A stretch of 45,917 bases of DNA from positions 1-45,917 of the forward strand of contig NZ_LRQV01000048.1 in NCBI RefSeq assembly GCF_001567585.1, read 5' to 3'. The notes under the pieces are model-generated. The model ran no database searches and was not told where the DNA came from. It saw only the letters and a list, made by a program, of their open reading frames with translations. Shown one piece after another: positions 34,317-45,917 of the stretch. Made by a program: the position numbers and the translations under genes. Origin of the DNA: Micromonospora rosaria. GTDB taxonomy: Bacteria > Actinomycetota > Actinomycetes > Mycobacteriales > Micromonosporaceae. The stretch's first letter is position 1. Each line of letters begins with the position of its first letter.

Positions 34317-35675
34317 TCACTCCGGCACGCGAAACCGGTTGATCGCGTGTACGTGGCGCTCCCGCAGCTCGGCGTCGCGCACCCCGAGCCCGGACCGCGG
34401 CGCGAGCGTCAGGACACCCACCTTGCCCTGATGGAGGTTGTGGTGTACGTCGTACACCGCCTGGCCGACCTCCTCCATCGGGTAGCAGCGGGACAGCGTC
34501 GGGTGGATCTTCCCCTTCACGACCAGCCGGTTGGCCTCCCACGCCTCCCGGTAGTTGGCGAAGTGGGTACCGATGATCCGCTTCAGGGACATCCACAGGT
34601 ACCGGTTGTCGTAGACGTGCTCGAAGCCACTCGTCGAGGCGCAGGTGACCACGGTGCCGCCCTTGCGGGTGACGTAGACCGAGGCGCCGAAGGTCTCCCG
34701 GCCGGGGTGCTCGAAGACGATGTCGACGTCCTCGCCGCCGGTCAGCTCCCGGATCTGCCGGCCGAAACGCTTCCACTCCCGGGGGTTCTGGGTGTGCTCG
34801 TCCGACCAGAAGCGGTAGTCCTCGGCGACCCGGTCGATGATGGCCTCGGCCCCCATCCGGCGGCAGATCTCGGCCTTCTGCGGACTGGAGACCACGCAGA
34901 CCGGGTTCGCCCCGCCGGCCAGCGCGAGCTGGGTGGCGTGCGCGCCGAGGCCGCCGGTGGCACCCCAGATGAGAACGTTGTCGCCCTGCTTCATCCGGGC
35001 CCCGTTGCCGGAGACGAGCTGCCGGTAGGCGGTGGAGTTGACCAGCCCCAGCGAGGCGGCCTCCTCCCAGGTCAGGTGGGCCGGCTTGGGCATCAGCTGG
35101 TTCGCCTTGACCAGCGCGATCTCGGCGAGCCCGCCGAAGTTGGTCTCGAAGCCCCAGATGCGCTGCTCCGGGTCGAGCATGGTGTCGCCGTGGCCCTCGG
35201 CGGACTCCAGCTCCACCGACAGGCAGTGCGCGACGACCTCGTCGCCCGGCCGCCAGCGGTTCACCCCCGGCCCGGTGCGCAGCACCACGCCGGCCAGGTC
35301 CGAGCCGAGGACGTGGTACGGCAGGTCGTGTCGCCGGGCCAGCCCGGACAGACGGCCGTACCGCTCCAGGAAGCCGAAGGTGGCCAACGGCTCGAAGATC
35401 GACGACCAGACGGTGTTGTAGTTGACCGAGCTGGCCAGCACCGCGACGAGGGCCTCCCCCGGGCCGAGTTCGGGGACGGGCACCTCCTCGACGTGCAGCG
35501 ACTTGCGCGGGTCCTTCTCCCGGCGGGAGAGGCCCGCGAACATCTCCGTCTCGTCCTTGTGCACGGTCACCGCCCGGTACGAGGGCGGCAACGGCAGGGC
35601 GGCCAGCTCCCGCGCGTCCGGCTCCGGGGCGAGGATCGCGTCGAGGATGCGGTTCAGTTCGGGGGTGTCTGGCAC
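34317..35675 (-). CDS. ccr: Crotonyl-CoA carboxylase/reductase
   Basis: The 452-residue NADPH-dependent enzyme reductively carboxylates crotonyl-CoA to ethylmalonyl-CoA, an extender unit for macrolides with an ethyl side chain. It has the Ccr signature SSVNYNTVWSSIFEP near residue 85, HVLGSDLAGVV, the cofactor motif WGATGGLGAHATQLA near residue 232, FEHPGRETFGASVYV and TCASTSGFEH. The GTG start has GGGAG upstream. It follows desVI on the same strand by 108 bases. Its location beside the sugar genes matches, from memory, the tylosin cluster and argues for an ethylmalonyl-derived position in the product. Confidence 0.95.
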   Translation of the reverse strand: MPDTPELNRILDAILAPEPDARELAALPLPPSYRAVTVHKDETEMFAGLSRREKDPRKSLHVEEVPVPELGPGEALVAVLASSVNYNTVWSSIFEPLATFGFLERYGRLSGLARRHDLPYHVLGSDLAGVVLRTGPGVNRWRPGDEVVAHCLSVELESAEGHGDTMLDPEQRIWGFETNFGGLAEIALVKANQLMPKPAHLTWEEAASLGLVNSTAYRQLVSGNGARMKQGDNVLIWGATGGLGAHATQLALAGGANPVCVVSSPQKAEICRRMGAEAIIDRVAEDYRFWSDEHTQNPREWKRFGRQIRELTGGEDVDIVFEHPGRETFGASVYVTRKGGTVVTCASTSGFEHVYDNRYLWMSLKRIIGTHFANYREAWEANRLVVKGKIHPTLSRCYPMEEVGQAVYDVHHNLHQGKVGVLTLAPRSGLGVRDAELRERHVHAINRFRVPE

Positions 35676-35783
35676 CGGTGTCTCCCAGGAGTCGGGTGGG
35701 GCGGGTCGGGGTCAGGTCACGTCCCGGCGTCCGGGGGCCGGACGCCGGGGCCCGGCCCGGGGCTGCCGGGCCGGGCCGGGCGG

Positions 35784-36500
35784 TCAGCGGTGGACGCCGA
35801 CGAAGAGCCCCCGGCCGGACGGGCCGGGCGTCAGGTACTCCGTGGTGAAGCCGGCCCGCGCGAAGGCGCGCTCGTAGTCGGCCCGCTCGAAGAGGGTGAT
35901 CAGGTGACTCTCGTCGAAGTGCCGGATCCCACCGTCGGCGCTGGCCACCAGGTAGTGCACGGTGATCCGGGTGGCGCCGCCCTCGCGCACCGAGTGGGAG
36001 ACCCGGGAGATGGTACGGCCGTCGACCTCCAGCAGGCTCGCGCCCACGTACCCGGGCGTGAACGTCTCCGGGAACCACCACGGCTCGACGATCGCCACAC
36101 CCCCGGGGGACAGGTGCGCGGCGAAGCGGGCCAGCGTCGCGTCCAGCTCGGCCGTGGTCTCCAGGTGGCCCACCGAGCTGAACATGCAGGTGATGACGTC
36201 GTAGCGGTGCCCCAGGTCAAAGGTGCGCATGTCACCGAGGTGCAGCGCCGCGCCGGGGTTGCGCTGCTGGGCGATGCTCAGCATGTCCGGGGCCAGCTCG
36301 ACGCCGCCCACGTCGTCGAAGAGCCCGGCCAGGTGCCGCAGGTGCAGGCCGGTGCCGCAGGCGACGTCCAGCAACGTCCGGGCGCCCGGCCGGCGGGCCC
36401 TGGCCAGGGCCGCCAACTCCTCCGCCTCCGCCGCGTAGTCCTTGCCCTTCCCCTGGTACACCAGGTCGTAGACCTCGGCGATGGCGTCCGCGTACATCAT
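35784..36500 (-). CDS. desVI: TDP-desosamine N,N-dimethyltransferase DesVI
   Basis: The 238-residue SAM-dependent enzyme adds two methyl groups to the C-3 amine of the sugar. The start MMYADAIAEVYDLVYQGKGK and DYAAEAEELAALA match DesVI/TylM1 as I recall them, followed by the SAM motif LDVACGTGLHLRHLAGLF, CMFSSVGHLE, VEPWWFPE, ISRVSHSVREGGATRI and the end GPSGRGLFVGV. A GTG at 36521 in the same frame overlaps the desVII stop (GTGA), so translation may be coupled from there with 7 extra residues; the ATG pair at 36500 gives the usual family length. Confidence 0.93.
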   Translation of the reverse strand: MMYADAIAEVYDLVYQGKGKDYAAEAEELAALARARRPGARTLLDVACGTGLHLRHLAGLFDDVGGVELAPDMLSIAQQRNPGAALHLGDMRTFDLGHRYDVITCMFSSVGHLETTAELDATLARFAAHLSPGGVAIVEPWWFPETFTPGYVGASLLEVDGRTISRVSHSVREGGATRITVHYLVASADGGIRHFDESHLITLFERADYERAFARAGFTTEYLTPGPSGRGLFVGVHR

Positions 36501-36517
36501 GGATCGTGTCAGCCCTT

Positions 36518-37819
36518 TCACGAGTGGTCGGTGGCCGTGCCGGCCGGACGGCCGGACCGGTGGTCTGCGGTGAGGCGCTCCAGGATCCGGACCACCTCGG
36601 CCGGCGACGGCGCGGCGAGCAGCTCGTCGCGTTGCCGGCGGGCGGCGGCCGTGATCGACGGGTCGTCGAGGACCCGGACCACGGCGGCCCGCAGGGAGTC
36701 GGCGGTCAGCTCGTCCGGCCGGATGGCGATGCCCGCCCCGAGCCGTTCCGCCTGCTGCGCCTTGAGCGGGGCGTCCCACAACGACGGGATCATGATCTGC
36801 GGGACGCCGTAGAGCGTCGCCGTCGACCAGGTGCCCGCGCCGCCGTGGTGGATGATCACGGCACAGCTCGGCAGCAGCACGTCCAGCGGCACGAAGTCGC
36901 AGATCCGGACGTTGTCCGGCAGGTCGCCGAGGTGGTCGCGCTGGGCGTCGCTGAGCGTCGCCACGACCTCCACGTCCAGGTCGCCGAGCGCGCCGAGCAG
37001 CTCCTGGAAGGAGACCACGTCCTTGCCGTACGTCTCCCGGCTCGACACCCCGAGGGTCAGGCAGACCCGGGGCCGCTCGGCCTTGGCCACCCACTCGGGC
37101 ACCACCGAGGGGCTGTTGTACGGCACGTACCGCATGGCCACCCGGCGACCGGGGACGGGCAGGCGGGTGCTCCCGGGCGTGGGGTCGACGGTCCACTCGC
37201 CGGTGACCAGGTCCTCCACCTCGTCGGCGCCGATCTGGCAGCCGTACCGGTGCAGCGTCCAGCGCAGCCACTCGGCCATCGGGTCCTCGCGCTGCTCGGC
37301 CGGCAGCTCCGCCAGCGCCTCGGTGAACAGCCGCCGGGAGTTGCCGACCACGTCGGGCCCCCAGAGCAGCCGGGCGTGCGCCGCCCCGACCACCCGGGCC
37401 GCGACCGGCCCGGAGTAGGTGAACGGCTCCCAGAGCACCAGGTCCGGCTGCCAGGACCGGGCCAGCGCGACCATGTCGTCCATGGTGGAGTCGCCGTTGA
37501 GCGGGGCGAAGCACAGCGCCGTGAGCATGGTCTGCTGGCCGAGCAGGTACTCCCAGGTCAGCACCTCGGGCCGGGTCTCGGTGAAGTCCAGGCCCCGCTG
37601 GTACGGCACCAGGTCGCCGCCGACCTCGGTGAGCAGGTCGATGATCGCCTGGTCGTCGCCGACCGGGACGGCGGTCAGCCCGGACGTCACGATGGTGTCG
37701 GTGAGCGAGGGCTGGCTCGCCACCCGGACCTCGTGACCGGCGGCGCGCAGCGCCCAGGCCAGCGGTACCAGGCTGTAGTAGTGGGTGTTGTGCGCGAAGG
37801 ACGTGATCAGGACTCGCAT
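36518..37819 (-). CDS. desVII: Desosaminyl glycosyltransferase DesVII
   Basis: The 433-residue GT-B fold enzyme should transfer desosamine from its TDP form to the macrolactone. Its N-terminus MRVLITSFAHNTHYYSLVPL and the acceptor region WEPFTYSGPVAA fit the DesVII/EryCIII/TylM2 group; the sugar-nucleotide site is at FVPLDVLLPSCAVIIHHGGAG, then GVPQIMIPSLWDAPLKAQ near residue 365. Members need a helper protein, and desVIII lies directly upstream with a 13-base overlap. It is downstream-coupled to desVI. Its acceptor is probably the C-5 hydroxyl made by the penultimate PKS module, which is inference. Confidence 0.94.
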   Translation of the reverse strand: MRVLITSFAHNTHYYSLVPLAWALRAAGHEVRVASQPSLTDTIVTSGLTAVPVGDDQAIIDLLTEVGGDLVPYQRGLDFTETRPEVLTWEYLLGQQTMLTALCFAPLNGDSTMDDMVALARSWQPDLVLWEPFTYSGPVAARVVGAAHARLLWGPDVVGNSRRLFTEALAELPAEQREDPMAEWLRWTLHRYGCQIGADEVEDLVTGEWTVDPTPGSTRLPVPGRRVAMRYVPYNSPSVVPEWVAKAERPRVCLTLGVSSRETYGKDVVSFQELLGALGDLDVEVVATLSDAQRDHLGDLPDNVRICDFVPLDVLLPSCAVIIHHGGAGTWSTATLYGVPQIMIPSLWDAPLKAQQAERLGAGIAIRPDELTADSLRAAVVRVLDDPSITAAARRQRDELLAAPSPAEVVRILERLTADHRSGRPAGTATDHS

Positions 37820-39111
37820 CGGGTGGCCTCTTCCGTCGCCGGGCGGTCATCGGACTCGGGGGTGCCGCCGGCCCGGGTGACCGGGAGCCGGGCGTGGCCG
37901 AGCAGGACGGGCGAGCGTCGCCAGCGGACGCCGGGCCCCGCCGGCCGCAGCGTGGGCGCCGCCTCGGCGAGGGCCCGCAGGGCGGTCGTGACGACCAGCC
38001 GGATCAGCTCCCCCGCCCCGGCCAGGTACGGCACCCCGACGAGCCCGAGCGCCGGGGCCGCCGGGCGGGTCAGGTCGAAGCCGTCCCGGTCGGGGTCGCC
38101 CGCCGCGAGCAACGCCCGGTTCGCGGCGGCGACCAGCACGACCAGGTGACCGTCCGCCGGGACGAGTTGCCCGGCGAGGGTGACGTCCTCCAGCGCGACC
38201 CGGCTCTCCAGGCGCACCGGGGGGAACCAGCGCAGGGTCTCCTCGACGGCGGCGGCGGCCAGGTCGGGGTCGGCGCAGAGCAGGGCCCACTGCGCGGGCC
38301 GGTCCAGCAGCGCCCGGACCGCGTTGCAGAGCAGGGTCGTCGCCGGTTCGGCGGTGCCGACCGCCAGGGCGAGCCCGGCGGTCACCCGGTCGTCGGCCCG
38401 CACGTCGGTGGCCGGGCCGACGCCGGGCTCGCCCTGGGTCGCGGCGGACGCCTCGGCGAGCAGGCCGGCCAGTTCGGCGGTGGCGGCCACCGTGGCCAGG
38501 GCGTGCGCCACGGTCTGCGGGCAGAGCCGGCTGTCCAGGGTCCGGCCGGCGGCGGCCAGGGTCTCCTCGAACCGGCCCTGCCGGCCGGCGGGCACCCCGA
38601 GCAGGTCGGCCAGGACCGACGCGGTCAGCCGCCGGGCCACGGTGGCGAGGTCCACGTCGGCCCCGGCCCCGTCGAGCAGGGCCAGGGTGCTCTTCTCGAC
38701 CCGGATGCGCAGCCCCTCGGCATCGGTGCGCAGGACCGGGCCGCCGAGCCCGGTGAGCGCGTCGAGCCGGCGCCGGGTCTCCGGCCCGTGGTCCAGCGCC
38801 GTGCCGGCCAGCGGCAGGGTCCGCTCGGCGGGGCGGTGCCCGGAGCGGGTCAGCCAGCCGAACCGGTCGTCGGTCAGCACCTCGCCGGCCAGCGCGGCGT
38901 CCCCGGTCACCCAGGTGTCCAACTGGTCGCTGCGGAACAGCGGCCCGTGCGCGGTCACCTGCTGCTCGTACGGGGTCGGGTCGTCGGTCTCCGCCCGCAG
39001 GATCAGCGCGTACGGGTCGCCGTGGTTGCCGGCGAACCACTGCGCGGCACGGGTCAGTTGTAGCCGGCGGGCCCAGGTCGCGGGGTCTCCACCGGTGGGG
39101 ACTGTGGTCAT
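37807..39111 (-). CDS. desVIII: DesVIII-like glycosyltransferase helper, P450 fold without haem Cys
   Basis: The 434-residue protein has a P450 fold but lacks the haem-ligating Cys: where active enzymes have FGxGxHxCxG it reads LGLVGVPYLAGAGELIRL (about residue 360). The ExxR motif is kept (VEETLRW, about 290) and the I-helix region is GTAEPATT. This is the pattern of the EryCII/DesVIII/TylM3 group, which do no oxidation but stabilise and activate the partner glycosyltransferase encoded next. AGGAGG lies 8 bases before the ATG, and the gene starts 55 bases after the PKS stop. Its sole role is probably as DesVII activator. Confidence 0.93.
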   Translation of the reverse strand: MTTVPTGGDPATWARRLQLTRAAQWFAGNHGDPYALILRAETDDPTPYEQQVTAHGPLFRSDQLDTWVTGDAALAGEVLTDDRFGWLTRSGHRPAERTLPLAGTALDHGPETRRRLDALTGLGGPVLRTDAEGLRIRVEKSTLALLDGAGADVDLATVARRLTASVLADLLGVPAGRQGRFEETLAAAGRTLDSRLCPQTVAHALATVAATAELAGLLAEASAATQGEPGVGPATDVRADDRVTAGLALAVGTAEPATTLLCNAVRALLDRPAQWALLCADPDLAAAAVEETLRWFPPVRLESRVALEDVTLAGQLVPADGHLVVLVAAANRALLAAGDPDRDGFDLTRPAAPALGLVGVPYLAGAGELIRLVVTTALRALAEAAPTLRPAGPGVRWRRSPVLLGHARLPVTRAGGTPESDDRPATEEATRCES

Positions 39112-39166
39112 CTGCGCTTCCTCCTGCTGTCGTCGTCGGTCAGCCGGGACGGGCCGGCCGGACGGG

Positions 39167-44605
<5,439 letters not shown>

Positions 44606-44639
44606 GGGTGGGGCTCCTTGGGGGAAGGGGGCGGGCGGG

Positions 44640-45917
44640 TCAGGAGTCGGCGCTGTCCAGCGCCATCCGCACCAGTTCCTCCGGGTCGAGGTCGTCGATC
44701 TCGTCGATGTCGTCGGTGACCGGGCCCGGCGGGGCCGGCACCGCGTCGTCGCGCAGCCCGGCCAGCGCGAGCAGGCCGTCCAGCAGCCCGGCCTCGCGCA
44801 GTCGGGCCAGCGGCAGGGTGGCCAGCGCCCGCCGGACCTCGGCCTCGCCGGGGTCGTCGCCGGTCGGCGCGGGCGCCACCAGCCCGTCCAGGTGCCCGGC
44901 GACCGCCGTCGCGGTGGGGTGGTCGAAGACCAGCGTCGCCGGCAGCGGCACGCCGACCGCCGCCTTGAGCCGCTTGGCCAGGTCGACGGCGGTCAGCGAG
45001 TCGAAGCCGATCTCCCGGAACGCGGCGTCCGGGCCGACGTGCTCCGGGCCGGGGTGCCCGAGGACGGCGGCGACGTGCCGGCGGACCAGGTCGAGCAGGA
45101 TCCGGTGGCGTTCCGGCGGGGCCGCCACGGCGAGCCGCTGCGCCAGGTCGCCGTCGGCGGACGTCGCCTCCGGCGGCGCGGCGTCGGCCAGCGCGGCCCC
45201 GACCTCCGGCAGGTCACCGATCAGCGGACTGGGCCGGAACGCGGTGAACCCGGCGGTGAACAGGGCCCAGTCCACGTCGGCGACGGCGACGAAGGTCTCG
45301 TCCCGGTCCAGGGCCGCCAGCAGGGCGTCCACGCCCCGCTCCGGCGACATCGGCCGCAGGCCCCGGCGGCTGAGGTAGTCCTCGGCACCGCCGTCGCCCA
45401 TGCCGCCCGCGCCCCACAGACCCCAGGCGACAGAGGTGGCGACGTGGCCCTCGGCGCGACGCCGTTCGGCGAGCGCGTCCAGGGCCGCGTTGGCCGCCCC
45501 GTACGCGCTCTGCCCGCTGCTGCCCCACACGCCCGCGTTCGAGGAGTACAGGACGAAGGCGTCCAGGTCGTACCCCCGGGTCAGCTCGTCGAGGTGCCGG
45601 GCCCCGGCGACCTTCCCGGCGAAGACCTCGGCGACCTCGGGCAGACCGGTCTCGCCGATCGGCACCGAGTGCGCGACGCCCGCCGTGTGGAAGACCGCGG
45701 TCAGCGGCGGGTCGGCGGGCAGGCCGGCGAGCAGGTCCGCCACGGCGGCCCGGTCGGCGACGTCGCAGGCGGCCACGGTCACCTCGACGCCCAGCGCGCG
45801 CAGCTCCCCGGCCAGGTCGGCCGCGCCCGGGGCGTCCGCCCCGCGCCGGCTGGTCAGCACGAGGTGCGCGGCCCCCTCGGCGGCCAGCCGGCGGGCCACG
45901 TGCGCGCCGAGCGCGCC
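44640..45917 (-). CDS. C-terminal end of the preceding PKS subunit (KR-ACP-docking), cut by the window
   Basis: The last 425 codons of a PKS subunit are visible; the gene continues past the right edge. They contain most of a KR domain (LVLTSRRGADAPGA, VFHTAGVAHSVP, catalytic Tyr in GQSAYGAANA with a Trp eight residues before, again A-type), an ACP with the Ser in IGFDSLTAVDL, and an acidic C-terminal docking domain (VTDDIDEIDDLDPEELVRMA). The docking end should pair with the coiled-coil start of the next subunit, 34 bases downstream. If this is the penultimate module, its hydroxyl is the likely desosamine site. Confidence 0.95.
   Translation of the reverse strand, partial: GALGAHVARRLAAEGAAHLVLTSRRGADAPGAADLAGELRALGVEVTVAACDVADRAAVADLLAGLPADPPLTAVFHTAGVAHSVPIGETGLPEVAEVFAGKVAGARHLDELTRGYDLDAFVLYSSNAGVWGSSGQSAYGAANAALDALAERRRAEGHVATSVAWGLWGAGGMGDGGAEDYLSRRGLRPMSPERGVDALLAALDRDETFVAVADVDWALFTAGFTAFRPSPLIGDLPEVGAALADAAPPEATSADGDLAQRLAVAAPPERHRILLDLVRRHVAAVLGHPGPEHVGPDAAFREIGFDSLTAVDLAKRLKAAVGVPLPATLVFDHPTATAVAGHLDGLVAPAPTGDDPGEAEVRRALATLPLARLREAGLLDGLLALAGLRDDAVPAPPGPVTDDIDEIDDLDPEELVRMALDSADS

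Overview
The window is very GC-rich (codon third positions are almost all G or C) and carries actinobacterial gene families throughout: mycothiol-type DinB proteins, secreted GH10 xylanases, S8 proteases and a modular type I polyketide synthase with deoxysugar genes. Together with leaderless or GTG starts, this points to a filamentous actinomycete. A Micromonospora-like producer is my best guess; this is inference, since no marker gene is present.

Layout. Positions 1-22,870 look like ordinary chromosome: a GH10 xylanase; two secreted membrane-anchored proteins, one with a VWA domain; two proteinase K-like S8 proteases; an RmlD-like reductase preceded by a 31-codon RmlB-like remnant; a DUF998 membrane protein; a DinB/maleylpyruvate-isomerase-like protein; a second xylanase with a carbohydrate-binding module; a peptide deformylase behind a perfect palindrome; a FecCD-type metal or metallophore ABC importer operon with a methyltransferase behind a Nur-box-like palindrome; an LtrA-like membrane protein; and an RND pump next to a NarL-type two-component system. 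Strong hairpins separate many of these units.

From about 23,080 to the right edge lies one side of a macrolide biosynthetic gene cluster. Left to right it holds rmlA and rmlB (desIII and desIV types), an erm 23S rRNA methyltransferase with its own leader peptide and attenuator, desII (radical SAM), desI (aminotransferase), an hflX-type GTPase, a divergent IS701-like transposase protein that has lost a catalytic Asp, a GAF/PucR-type regulator, crotonyl-CoA carboxylase/reductase, desVI, desVII, desVIII, the final PKS module with thioesterase, and the end of the preceding PKS subunit, cut by the window edge.

How it works together. RmlA, RmlB, DesI, DesII and DesVI give most of TDP-D-desosamine synthesis; the C-3 aminotransferase DesV is not in the window. 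DesVII with its helper DesVIII attaches the sugar. The carboxylase/reductase supplies ethylmalonyl-CoA. The terminal module (KS-AT-KR-ACP-TE, malonyl-type AT) and the order PKS-desVIII-desVII-desVI-ccr resemble, from memory, 16-membered macrolide clusters such as tylosin, so a desosamine-bearing rosamicin- or juvenimicin-like product is plausible. Self-protection appears to have two layers: Erm methylation, probably induced by ribosome stalling on a 12-residue leader with an Arg-Phe-Arg motif, and an HflX-type ribosome-rescue GTPase.
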